64,000 nucleotides of DNA from assembly GCA_017428485.1 (NCBI GenBank), contig JAFRQT010000044.1, positions 1 to 64,000 on the forward strand. Reading direction: 5' to 3'. Numbering within the stretch: the first letter of the stretch is position 1; every line of letters begins with the position of its first letter. The DNA is from Bacilli bacterium. GTDB taxonomy: Bacteria > Bacillota_I > Bacilli_A > RF39 > UBA660. Below the pieces are notes generated by a model. It saw only the letters and a list, made by a program, of their open reading frames with translations, was not told where the DNA came from and ran no database searches. The position numbers and the translations under genes are program-made. Below, piece by piece: positions 1 to 8,693 of the stretch.

Positions 1-1
1 A

Positions 2-1504
2 TGGAAGATAAGGACATATAAAATTACTTATAATTTAAATGGAGGAAGTAGTGGTCAAACAGGAAGTTTAAGTGTAACTTATAATGGAACATTACCAACA
101 ATAAGTAAGAGTAGACCAACAAGAAGTGGGTATACATTTAAAGGTTGGTATGATAATACTGATTATACAAAAGGAAAACAATACTATAATGAAAATAATG
201 TAGCAGTAAGAAATTATGATAAGACTTCAAATTTAACTCTATATGCTGGATGGAGTAAAGTAGTAGTAGTACAAACATATCAAGTAACATTTAATATAAA
301 TGGAGGGGTCGGAACAACACCCGGAAGAGTAAATGCAGTACTTGGAAGTGCAATGCCAAGTATAATAGCAAATGTACCAACAAGAAGTGGATATACATTT
401 ATGGGCTGGTATGATAATGCTAACTATACAAAGGGTACTCAATATTATACAAACAAAAATGCATCTGCAAGATTATATGATAAATTAAATGGGATAACAT
501 TATATGCAGGATGGAAAGAGAATATATATACAATAAGTTTTAATGCAAATAATGGAAGTGGAGGACAAAGTGCAAGTATAAAAGTAAAGCCGAATGAAAC
601 ACTACCTAGCATAAGTAAAACGAAACCAACAAGAAGTGGATATACATTTATGGGCTGGTATGATAATAAAGATTATACAAAAGCTACTCAATATTATAAA
701 GCAGATTGTACACCAACAAAGACATACCAAGTAAATAAAAACTTATCATTATATGCTGGATGGAAAGAAAGTTCTTATGCAAGTGTTAATTATAGTAATT
801 TTAAGTGGACATACTATAAAAAAAGAACTGGCCCTGCTGCTAGTTACAATTCTAATATTAATTCTTATGCTATATGGGCTCCAGAAAATATAAATGATTT
901 AAATGGAGTTTCATTACCACTCATTGTTTGGTTACATGGTAGTGAAGAGACCATGGATAAAGCTAACGAAAGAGCATTCTTAAAAAGTGGATTGTTGAAA
1001 GTAATGACTGACTGGAATACATATAACTTAGATCCAGTTCCTGCGATTATAGTTGCACCACAATCTACTGGATGGTGGGCTACAGGGACAGCTAATAGTG
1101 ATTCAATAAGAGCATTAATTAGATATGCAACTGATTATTATAAAATAGATACTAATAAAATAGTATTTATGGGGCATTCTATGGGTGGCTATGGTGTTGT
1201 TGAAGTATCTTGGGGTATGAAAGATATTCAATTCTATAGCATAGTAATAATGAGTGCTAGAAAATCAAATTATATGGGTAAAGATGGACAAGAGTTTTAT
1301 TCTAAGCAAAAATTAAGAGGATATGGTGAAAGTCAAGATATGGGTGCTTTCCTTTCATGGGCTAATCAGTCTAATAATTATACTTATTATAAAGGCGTAG
1401 ATCATGGTAAGATACCTCAAAAAGCTATGACAGATGATACTAATGGAGATAAAGTATCTGATTTAATGACTTGGTTATTCGGAGAAGATGCAAAAATAAA
1501 ATAA
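2..1504 (+). CDS. InlB-repeat surface esterase (5' partial)
   Basis: The frame is open from base 2, so the gene begins left of the window; the internal ATG at 353 is not its start. The visible 500 residues hold at least three InlB B-repeats (Flg_new; GYTFxGWYDN and LYAGW signatures). An alpha/beta-hydrolase domain follows from about residue 260: oxyanion-type LIVWLHGSEE, nucleophile elbow GHSMGG and a late His in VDHGKIP. This resembles PHB-depolymerase/feruloyl-esterase-like secreted hydrolases. It is probably cell-surface or secreted; the signal peptide would be outside the window. The substrate is unknown. The stop codon lies inside a strong terminator hairpin. Confidence 0.85.
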   Translation, partial: WKIRTYKITYNLNGGSSGQTGSLSVTYNGTLPTISKSRPTRSGYTFKGWYDNTDYTKGKQYYNENNVAVRNYDKTSNLTLYAGWSKVVVVQTYQVTFNINGGVGTTPGRVNAVLGSAMPSIIANVPTRSGYTFMGWYDNANYTKGTQYYTNKNASARLYDKLNGITLYAGWKENIYTISFNANNGSGGQSASIKVKPNETLPSISKTKPTRSGYTFMGWYDNKDYTKATQYYKADCTPTKTYQVNKNLSLYAGWKESSYASVNYSNFKWTYYKKRTGPAASYNSNINSYAIWAPENINDLNGVSLPLIVWLHGSEETMDKANERAFLKSGLLKVMTDWNTYNLDPVPAIIVAPQSTGWWATGTANSDSIRALIRYATDYYKIDTNKIVFMGHSMGGYGVVEVSWGMKDIQFYSIVIMSARKSNYMGKDGQEFYSKQKLRGYGESQDMGAFLSWANQSNNYTYYKGVDHGKIPQKAMTDDTNGDKVSDLMTWLFGEDAKIK

Positions 1505-1531
1505 TGTCATTTTATGACATTATTTTTATTT
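1501..1531 (+). terminator. rho-independent terminator after the esterase gene
   Basis: A 10-bp perfect stem, ATAATGTCAT (1501-1510) with ATGACATTAT (1514-1523), is followed by a T-rich tail. It overlaps the stop codon of the upstream gene. Confidence 0.85.
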
Positions 1532-1561
1532 TAGGTGTGTTAAATTATATTTGGTGATATA

Positions 1562-1744
1562 ATGTTAAGGGTAAAAGTAATAGATGAAAATCATGAAAAG
1601 GATTTAGAGAGGAATATAAATAATTTCTTAATGAATGAGAATTATGATATAATAGATATACAGTTTAGAACTGCTGTATCAATATTTAGTGAAGAGCAAA
1701 TTTATTGTTTTTCTGCGATGATACTATATAAAGATAAGGAGTAG
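1562..1744 (+). CDS. Cse60-like sporulation protein
   Basis: This is a 60-residue protein. The start MLRVKVIDE and the stretch SEEQIYCFSAMILY match the small Bacillus sporulation protein family Cse60 as I remember it, including the usual length of about 60 residues. The biochemical role of that family is not known. It lies 1 bp upstream of the flippase start and is probably co-transcribed. The RBS is poor (TTTGGTGATATA ahead of the ATG). Presence of this family suggests a spore-forming ancestry. Confidence 0.65.
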   Translation: MLRVKVIDENHEKDLERNINNFLMNENYDIIDIQFRTAVSIFSEEQIYCFSAMILYKDKE

Positions 1745-1745
1745 T

Positions 1746-3386
1746 ATGAAAAAAAATACATTCGTTGAAGGAACTATATTTGCATCATTGGCATTTTTAA
1801 TTATTAAAATACTTGGTGCTGTATATGTTATACCTTTTTATGCAATTGTTGGAACTTTAGGTGGAGCTTTATACTCTTATGCATATACAGTTTATAGTTT
1901 AATAGTAAACGTATGTACTATAGGTATACCTAATGCTATTAGTAAAATAGTTAGTGAATATAACACTTTAGAGATGTATGAAGCTAAAGAAAGAACACTA
2001 AAAATAGGAAATAAAATAATTTTTGTAATGTCTACTATTTTATTCTTGATAATGTTTATTTTTGCAAAACAAATTGCTTTTATATTTATAGGTGATTTAG
2101 ATTCATCTGGTAATTCTATAGAGGATGTTGTTTTAGTTATAAGAGCAATATCATTTTGTATATTAATTATTCCATATTTAGCTATAAAAAAAGGATATTT
2201 ACAAGGTCAAAAGTATGTTACAGCTAGTTCAAACAGTGAAGTTATAGAGCAAGTCGTAAGAGTAGCAATAATTATTATTGGATCATATTTAGCTATAAAT
2301 GTATTTAAGTTAAAAACAAGTATGGGTGTTGCCGTAGCGGTATTTGGAGCTTTTGTAGCAGGACTTGTTGCATTTATATATTTACAAATCAAAATTAAAA
2401 GAAATAAAGAAAACTTTAATTTACCTAAAGAAGGGGTAAAAGATAAAGTTGAAAATAAAACAATATTTAAAAAGATAGTAGCATTTAGTATTCCTCTTAT
2501 GATTATATCTATTAGTACTGATGTGTATTGTATGACAGATTTGTCTCTTGTTATAAGAGGCCTTACTTATTTAGGATATAATGCCGCGACTGCTGAAACT
2601 ATTGCAAGTATTATATCTACTTGGGCAATGAAAATATGCTTAATAGTAAATGCAATTACTTTAGGACTTAGTATAAATATTATTCCTCATATGGTGTCTA
2701 ATTATATTAAAAAAGATTATAAAGCAATCAACAATCAATTTATTAGATCAATAGGTATTGCCTTAGCAGTAGGACTTCCAATGACTGTTGGAATTAGTAT
2801 ATTGTCACATGAATTATACACAGTATTCTATGGAGCAAGTGAATATGGTGGTATTATCTTAAGATTATTACCATTTGCAATATTCATCAGTAATACTAAC
2901 TTAGTTATAAATAGTGTACTTCAAAGTTTAAGTAAATATAAAGTTATATATTTGAGTACTATTAGCGGACTTGCTGTTAATGCAATATTAGATATACCTT
3001 TAATGATACTTTGTAGTAAGATAGGAATTTATACATATTATGGAGCTATTTTTGCAACATTAATTGGTTCTTCATTATCTGTATTTATATCATTAAGAGC
3101 ATTAAAGAAAACAATGAACTTTGAATATAAAGGAATACTTAAAATAATATTAAAACAATTATTACCATTAACATCTATGATAATTACTGTGTTAACTATT
3201 CAATACTTTATAAAAGATTTATTTATAGGTGGAAGACTTATATCATTAATACCTTGCTTGATTTGCGCTATAGTCGGAGCAATAGTGTATGGAATCATAA
3301 GTTATAAGACTGGTTTATTGCATGAGGTGTTTGGAGAAGAGTATTTAAATTCAATATTAAGAAAGTTAAAATTAAAAAAGATTTAA
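1746..3386 (+). CDS. SpoVB/MurJ-like polysaccharide flippase
   Basis: This 546-residue integral membrane protein has about 14 hydrophobic segments and starts MKKNTFVEGTIFASLAFLIIKILGAVYVIPFY, typical of the MOP/MATE superfamily PST branch (SpoVB, MurJ, YtgP). Members flip lipid-linked glycans such as lipid II across the membrane. The GAxYSYAYxxYSLxxxxxxxGIPNAISKxVSEY region is a hallmark of Firmicute SpoVB/YtgP proteins. The start is supported by AAGGAGT 7 bases upstream. It ends in a terminator shared with the convergent gene. The exact lipid substrate cannot be decided. Confidence 0.85.
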   Translation: MKKNTFVEGTIFASLAFLIIKILGAVYVIPFYAIVGTLGGALYSYAYTVYSLIVNVCTIGIPNAISKIVSEYNTLEMYEAKERTLKIGNKIIFVMSTILFLIMFIFAKQIAFIFIGDLDSSGNSIEDVVLVIRAISFCILIIPYLAIKKGYLQGQKYVTASSNSEVIEQVVRVAIIIIGSYLAINVFKLKTSMGVAVAVFGAFVAGLVAFIYLQIKIKRNKENFNLPKEGVKDKVENKTIFKKIVAFSIPLMIISISTDVYCMTDLSLVIRGLTYLGYNAATAETIASIISTWAMKICLIVNAITLGLSINIIPHMVSNYIKKDYKAINNQFIRSIGIALAVGLPMTVGISILSHELYTVFYGASEYGGIILRLLPFAIFISNTNLVINSVLQSLSKYKVIYLSTISGLAVNAILDIPLMILCSKIGIYTYYGAIFATLIGSSLSVFISLRALKKTMNFEYKGILKIILKQLLPLTSMIITVLTIQYFIKDLFIGGRLISLIPCLICAIVGAIVYGIISYKTGLLHEVFGEEYLNSILRKLKLKKI

Positions 3387-3402
3387 TTTATTAAATCTTT
3401 TT
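3375..3402. terminator. bidirectional terminator
   Basis: A 12-bp stem, AAAAAGATTTAA (3375-3386) and TTAAATCTTTTT (3391-3402), with loop TTTA separates two convergent genes and has U-tracts in both directions. Confidence 0.85.
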
Positions 3403-4862
3403 TATTTAAAATAAGCAATTGTAACTCCAATTATTAGAGATATACTTATTACCATACATAGTATAAAGAATAATAATGGTTTATTAACATAAGCAGCTGC
3501 TGATTTCTTTTTTAATTTTGGTCCTTTTTCTTGAAGTTCACTATTAATTTTTTGAAGTTCATCAACTCCAACTTCTTCAGCAATTCTTTCGGCTTCTTTT
3601 TCTTCGCCTTGTTGTTTTGCTTCTTCTATTAAAGCTGCTTTTAAATCACGTAATTCTTCTAATGAAAGTTTATTATTTTCAGCATTTTCCATTATAGAAT
3701 CTATTTGTTCTTGATCAAGAGGATTTTCTTTTACAAGACTTGCATCTGATACTGGATTAATATCTTCTGGACCCAATGCTGTAGTTTCTTCTTCTTGTTT
3801 ACCACTAACAGTTGCTTCAATTCCTTCACCTTTGGTATGTGCTTCAACTACTTCTTTTGTTTCAGGAAGAACAAATGTATCAGCATCTTCATTAAATACT
3901 ACTTTTCCATCATTTATTTTTTCTTTAAATTTACCACTCTGATTAACAAATTCAGTTTGCTTTACTTTATCTGGATTAATTTTTCTTTCATCTAGTTCAT
4001 CATCTAAAGGCATTTCTCCAAATTTTTGTTTTAATTCTTCAAATACTTTTTTAGAATCTATTGATTCACCTTTTTTAGTTTTAGCAAATTCACGTCTATA
4101 TATATCAGATAATGCATAGTTATCATCAACATTTAATATATGAGTAACATTATATTCATCTGTATATTTAACTTTTCTTTTACCATTTGTATATATTATT
4201 TGAAGAACTCCGTCTATAGCAAATTCTTTATTCATTTGTTCTAATTCTTCTTGACTACCAATCTCTTGTTTTTTTAGTTCTTCTTCTTTTTTCTTTTGTT
4301 CTTCTAAATCTTCAGGAGCTATTCCTTTTGATTTGGTTATTTCTACAGCATTATTGATATATTCATCAATTGCATAATTGTCATTTAATTCAGTTATTTC
4401 ATCTAAATCTGCTGCTTCTAAAATCTCTATTGCATTACTTGTAAATGTCATATAGTCTAATTTGTTATTTAGAACTCTATATATTTCTAGAACCATTGCT
4501 AAATCTTCTTTATTATCTGGATCTATTTTAAAATCTACATCATTTGCTTTAGCTATTTCTAAAGCATAGAATTCTATAAGACCGTTTTCTAAATGTTCAC
4601 CATAAATAACATCTTTATAATTACCTTTTGATACCTCCACATTTAATTCACAAACAACGCTTATAATATCATATAGCATATTACGTATGATATCGCATTT
4701 AGCATCATTCTCAGTTAATTTTTCATCATTATAATCTATATTTGAATAGTCATTATTTGTTAATAAAACGACAGAACTTTCTGGTAAGAATTTTTGAAAT
4801 CTAAAAATAATATATTTCTTGATGACTGTTTCAAATTCCTTTAGTCTTTCCTTAGATATCAT
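3402..4862 (-). CDS. tail-anchored charged protein of unknown function
   Basis: About 486 residues. I prefer the ATG at 4862 because GGAGG sits 7 bases upstream; an in-frame ATG at 4886 has no RBS. No signal peptide is present. The body is highly charged and rich in Glu/Lys, with a predicted coiled-coil around the EEQKKKEEELKKQE stretch and more Glu-rich helix near the end. One hydrophobic segment (PLLFFILCMVISISLIIGV) sits at the extreme C terminus after KKK. This topology means the bulk lies in the cytoplasm, tethered by a tail anchor. I do not recognise the family. It diverges from rplI. Confidence 0.8.
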   Translation of the reverse strand: MISKERLKEFETVIKKYIIFRFQKFLPESSVVLLTNNDYSNIDYNDEKLTENDAKCDIIRNMLYDIISVVCELNVEVSKGNYKDVIYGEHLENGLIEFYALEIAKANDVDFKIDPDNKEDLAMVLEIYRVLNNKLDYMTFTSNAIEILEAADLDEITELNDNYAIDEYINNAVEITKSKGIAPEDLEEQKKKEEELKKQEIGSQEELEQMNKEFAIDGVLQIIYTNGKRKVKYTDEYNVTHILNVDDNYALSDIYRREFAKTKKGESIDSKKVFEELKQKFGEMPLDDELDERKINPDKVKQTEFVNQSGKFKEKINDGKVVFNEDADTFVLPETKEVVEAHTKGEGIEATVSGKQEEETTALGPEDINPVSDASLVKENPLDQEQIDSIMENAENNKLSLEELRDLKAALIEEAKQQGEEKEAERIAEEVGVDELQKINSELQEKGPKLKKKSAAAYVNKPLLFFILCMVISISLIIGVTIAYFK

Positions 4863-4982
4863 ACCCATGCCTCCATATTCTTTCATTATAAGTATATAAT
4901 AATTTTCACACTTTTACAACTTTTATTTTATCAACTCATATGTTATAATATATTTACATTATTAGTGGAGGTGAAATCTATA

Positions 4983-5420
4983 ATGAAAGTAATATTCATA
5001 AAAGATGTAAGGGGCCAAGGTAAAAAAGATGATATTAAGGAAGTAAAAGATGGTTATGCTAAATACTTGATATCTTCAGGATCAGCTGTACCATATACTT
5101 CCACAAGTATGAATGTACTAAATAAGCAGATTGATAAAAGACGTGAAGAAGAAGCAAAATTAATTGCTGAATGTAATAAAATAAAAGATAAACTTAAAGG
5201 GAAAAAGATAACTTTTAAAGTAAAAACTGGAAAAGATGACAAAGTATTTGGAAGTATTAGTACTAAACAAATTAGTGAGGAACTTTCAAAACTAGGATTT
5301 GATATAGACAAGAAGAAAATATCTAGTGATGTTGAAATTAATTCACTAGGAACTCATGAAGTAACAATAACACTTCATAAAGAAGTAATATTTAAAATTG
5401 ATGTAATATTAACAAAATAA
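4983..5420 (+). CDS. rplI: 50S ribosomal protein L9
   Basis: 145 residues starting MKVIFIKDVRGQGKKDDIKEVKDGYAKYLI, the diagnostic N-terminal domain of L9, then the long central helix (DKRREEEAKLIAECNKIKDKL) and the C-terminal domain (GKDDKVFGSISTKQI). L9 binds 23S rRNA and affects reading-frame maintenance. The start is the ATG at 4983, with GTGGAGGTGA upstream; an upstream GTG at 4965 lies inside that RBS. It is followed 12 bp later by dnaB, the usual Firmicute order. Confidence 0.97.
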   Translation: MKVIFIKDVRGQGKKDDIKEVKDGYAKYLISSGSAVPYTSTSMNVLNKQIDKRREEEAKLIAECNKIKDKLKGKKITFKVKTGKDDKVFGSISTKQISEELSKLGFDIDKKKISSDVEINSLGTHEVTITLHKEVIFKIDVILTK

Positions 5421-5432
5421 TAAGGAGTACTG

Positions 5433-6776
5433 ATGGCAAGAAAAGAACCTCAAAATTTAGATGCTGAAATATCAGTATTAGGATGTGGATTTTTAGAAAA
5501 AAATGCACTTGATAAAATCATGGATGAAGTAAGCGATGATATGTTTTATAGTGAAGCAAACAGATTAATCTATAAAACAATGAAAGATCTACATATTAAT
5601 AATATTCCAGTTGATGCACAAACTGTATGTAATGAACTAGATAAAAGCAAATCATTATCTAAAGTAGGTGGAGTAGAATATATTACTGAAATAATTAATT
5701 CTGTGCCATCAACTGCTAATTTAAGTTACTATATTAATATTATTTTTGAAAAAGCTGTTTTACGTAATTTAATAGCCAAAAGTACTAAAATACAAGAAGA
5801 TTGTTATGAAGAAAAAGATAATGTAGTAGATATAGTAGAAAACGCAGAAAGAAATATATTAAGTGTATATAATGACAAGTTAGGAAGAGATATTCAAAAA
5901 ATACAAGATGTTCTTCCTGAAGTTCAAAAGACAATTGAGGCATTATCAGAATCAAAGGAAGAGTTTACTGGTATAAGAACTGGTTATTATGATTTCGATA
6001 ATATGACACGTGGTCTTCAAAAGAAACAAGTAATTATTATCGCAGGGCGTCCAGGTTGTGGAAAAAGTGCCTTTGCATTAAATATCGGTTTGAATGCCGC
6101 TATTCAAGGTAAAAAGAGTGTTGCATTATTCTCACTTGAAATGGGTGTTGAAGAAATTGCAAAAAGAATGTTTGGATGTGTAGGTAAAATAGATGGAGAT
6201 GTTCTTAAAAGCGGTAAACTAAAAAATACTGACTGGAAGAGATGGAATGAAGCAATGAGTGAACTTTCAGATACAAAGTTCTATATAGATGATTCTGGTG
6301 GTCTTACAGTTAGTGAAATTAGACGTAAATGTAGAAAATTAAAGAATTCAGATGATGGATTAGATTTAGTTATTATAGATTACTTACAATTATTATCAAG
6401 TTCAGCTAAATATGCGGGACAAAGAGTTCAAGAAGTAAGTGAAATAAGTAGAGATATTAAAAAACTTGCCATGGAACTTGATATTCCAGTAATTGCACTT
6501 GCGCAATTATCAAGAAGTGTTGAGCAAAGAAAAGGTGAAGATAGTAAACCAAGACTATCTGATTTAAGAGAATCTGGTTCAATTGAACAAGATGCCGATA
6601 TTGTACTTTTCTTACATAGTGATGAATATGGAAAATATGATGGAAATGTTAATAGAAAAGTAGAATTATTGGTTGCAAAACATAGGGCAGGTTCTACTGG
6701 AACAGTTAATCTATTATTTAAAATGAATACTGGTTCATTTGATAATTATATGAGTGGTGATGATAGCAATGAATAA
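5433..6776 (+). CDS. dnaB: replicative DNA helicase DnaB
   Basis: 447 residues, full length for the family. The N-terminal helical domain contains PQNLDAEISVLGCGFLEKNALDKIMDEV. The C-terminal RecA-like domain has Walker A GRPGCGKS near residue 205, FSLEMG, Walker B-type DLVIIDYLQLL, AQLSRSVEQR and SDLRESGSIEQDAD. It is the hexameric helicase that unwinds DNA at the chromosomal fork (dnaC in Bacillus nomenclature). The start has AAGGAG 7 bases upstream. The 3' end overlaps the start of the peptidase gene by 8 bp. Confidence 0.97.
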   Translation: MARKEPQNLDAEISVLGCGFLEKNALDKIMDEVSDDMFYSEANRLIYKTMKDLHINNIPVDAQTVCNELDKSKSLSKVGGVEYITEIINSVPSTANLSYYINIIFEKAVLRNLIAKSTKIQEDCYEEKDNVVDIVENAERNILSVYNDKLGRDIQKIQDVLPEVQKTIEALSESKEEFTGIRTGYYDFDNMTRGLQKKQVIIIAGRPGCGKSAFALNIGLNAAIQGKKSVALFSLEMGVEEIAKRMFGCVGKIDGDVLKSGKLKNTDWKRWNEAMSELSDTKFYIDDSGGLTVSEIRRKCRKLKNSDDGLDLVIIDYLQLLSSSAKYAGQRVQEVSEISRDIKKLAMELDIPVIALAQLSRSVEQRKGEDSKPRLSDLRESGSIEQDADIVLFLHSDEYGKYDGNVNRKVELLVAKHRAGSTGTVNLLFKMNTGSFDNYMSGDDSNE

Positions 6777-8223
6777 GGATAAATATTCAATTTCCTCTAT
6801 TTTGCTTGGAATTTTTTTTGCTGTGCTTGTAATATATTTAGGTTTTACTTTCGAACCACGTGAAAAAAAAGTTAATTCATATTATCAAGTATATTTAGGC
6901 GGACAAAAAATTGGACTTATTAAATCTAAAGATGAACTTTATGATTTAATTGATGAAGAACAAAAAGAGATAAAAAATTATTATAATGTTAATAAAGTAT
7001 ACCCACCTAGTGGATTAGAAGTAAAAAAAGTATTAACTTATAAGACTAATGTTATTACTGCTAAAGAAGTATATAATGAGATTAAGGATTTAGATCCATT
7101 TACTATAGAAGGTTATGAAGTATCAGTAACTCAAGAAAATAATAAAAAACTAAAGTTCTATATTTTAAATAAAGAGGACTTGGATGTTGCAGTAAGAAAT
7201 ACAATTACCTCATTCTTGAACGAAGAAGAGTATGATGCGTATTTAAGTAATACTCAAAAAGATATTAAAGATGATGGAATGGAAATAACAGATGTATATT
7301 TTGATCAAGCAGTAACAATCAAAAAAGCATATATCTCTACTGAAAAAGAGATTATTACAGATTCAGATGTTTTAAGTAGATATTTCTTATTTGGTAAAAC
7401 TGAAATAACAGATACATATAAAGTAAAAGCTAGTGATACAATTGAAAGTATTGCTGAAAAAAATAAATTAGGTGTACCAGATTTCTTAATTGCTAATCCT
7501 TCAATCAGAAGTGAAAAAGCATTACTTGCTGAAGGACAAGAAGTTAATGTAGCACCTATTAATCCAGTTGCGGATATTGTAGTTGATTCTTATCAAACTG
7601 AAACGCAAATAGTAAAATATGAATCAAAGACCCAATTAGACAAATCCTTAAGTGCAACTGAAAGATTTGTTAAACAAAAAGGATCTAATGGTGTATCTAA
7701 AGTTGTTTTCGCAACACATGAAGTTAATGGACAAATTGTTAATACAAAATTAGTATCAGAAGATGTAATCACTCCAGCAGTAGATGAAATAATTGTGGTG
7801 GGTGCTAAAAATGTTGTATATGTTGGTAATTCAACATTCTGGGCATGGCCAACAACAAAACCATATAGAATTTCATCTTATTATGGATGGAGAGTTCACC
7901 CAATTCAACATATTCAAAAATTCCATACTGGTGTAGATATTACTGGTACTAAATCTAGAGATATTTATGCAATTCAAGATGGAACAGTAGAGTCATCTTC
8001 ATATAGCGGATCTATGGGTAATTATATAACAATAGATCATCACAATGGTTATACTTCTACATACATGCATTTAAAAACTAAAATAGCAAAAGTAGGCCAA
8101 GAAGTAGAGAAAGGTGAAAAGATTGGAATAATGGGATGTACTGGTTCTTGTACAGGTACACACCTTCACCTAACTATTTATAAAAATGGTGAAAGAATTA
8201 ATCCACTTGACTTATATAAATAA
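6769..8223 (+). CDS. membrane-anchored M23 peptidoglycan endopeptidase with LysM-like and G5 domains
   Basis: About 484 residues; the ATG at 6769 is chosen because GTGGTGA lies 8 bases upstream. An N-terminal membrane anchor (ILLGIFFAVLVIYLGFTF) is followed by an unassigned domain. A LysM-like segment (DTYKVKASDTIESIAEKNKL) and a G5-like domain (near residues 285-345) come next, then a C-terminal M23 metallopeptidase. Visible zinc ligands are in FHTGVDI and the HLHL motif near the end. It probably cleaves peptide cross-links in the cell wall. It overlaps the rlmH start by one base (TAATG), so the two are translationally coupled. Confidence 0.92.
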   Translation: MNKDKYSISSILLGIFFAVLVIYLGFTFEPREKKVNSYYQVYLGGQKIGLIKSKDELYDLIDEEQKEIKNYYNVNKVYPPSGLEVKKVLTYKTNVITAKEVYNEIKDLDPFTIEGYEVSVTQENNKKLKFYILNKEDLDVAVRNTITSFLNEEEYDAYLSNTQKDIKDDGMEITDVYFDQAVTIKKAYISTEKEIITDSDVLSRYFLFGKTEITDTYKVKASDTIESIAEKNKLGVPDFLIANPSIRSEKALLAEGQEVNVAPINPVADIVVDSYQTETQIVKYESKTQLDKSLSATERFVKQKGSNGVSKVVFATHEVNGQIVNTKLVSEDVITPAVDEIIVVGAKNVVYVGNSTFWAWPTTKPYRISSYYGWRVHPIQHIQKFHTGVDITGTKSRDIYAIQDGTVESSSYSGSMGNYITIDHHNGYTSTYMHLKTKIAKVGQEVEKGEKIGIMGCTGSCTGTHLHLTIYKNGERINPLDLYK

Positions 8224-8660
8224 TGATAAAGATATTATGCGTTGGTAAAATAAAAGAAAATTATCTAAATGACTTTATTAATGATTATAAACTTCGAATA
8301 TCAAAGTATTCCAAAATAGAAATAGTTGAATTAAAAGATAGTAACATTAATAAAGAAAGTGAAGAATTATTAAAAAATATTAATGAAAAAGACTTTAATA
8401 TAATAATGGATATTAAAGGTAAAAAATATAATTCAGTAGAATTTTCTAATTTAATAGATAATACTTTTGTAAAGGGATACTCTACAATTACATTTATAAT
8501 TGGTGCTTCTGATGGGGTAACAGAAGAGGTAAAAAATAAATGTAATTTAAGAATTTCTTTTTCTGATATGACATTTCCCCATGGAGTATTTAGATGTATT
8601 CTGTTAGAACAAATATATAGATCATTTAAGATATTAAATAATGAAAGTTATCACAAATAG
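8223..8660 (+). CDS. rlmH: 23S rRNA (pseudouridine1915-N3)-methyltransferase RlmH
   Basis: 145 residues, slightly short of the usual 155-160. It starts MIKILCVGKIKENYLNDFINDY and has the SPOUT-fold knot signature FIIGASDGV followed by SDMTFPHGVFRCILLEQIYRSFKI. It methylates pseudouridine 1915 in helix 69 of 23S rRNA using SAM. The C terminus lacks the common YH(K/R) extension beyond ESYHK, which here is the end. Its stop codon falls in the loop of a strong terminator. Confidence 0.95.
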   Translation: MIKILCVGKIKENYLNDFINDYKLRISKYSKIEIVELKDSNINKESEELLKNINEKDFNIIMDIKGKKYNSVEFSNLIDNTFVKGYSTITFIIGASDGVTEEVKNKCNLRISFSDMTFPHGVFRCILLEQIYRSFKILNNESYHK

Positions 8661-8673
8661 TGATAACTTTTTT
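8644..8673 (+). terminator. terminator overlapping the rlmH 3' end
   Basis: An 11-bp perfect stem, AAAGTTATCAC (8644-8654) with GTGATAACTTT (8660-8670), loop AAATA, then T's. The rlmH stop codon is inside it. Confidence 0.9.
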
Positions 8674-8693
8674 AATTAAAAATATTATTTAAT

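Noticed and set aside
353-1504. ATG at 353 as the start of the esterase gene
   Set aside because: The same frame is open back to base 2 and encodes further InlB repeats, so the gene starts outside the window.
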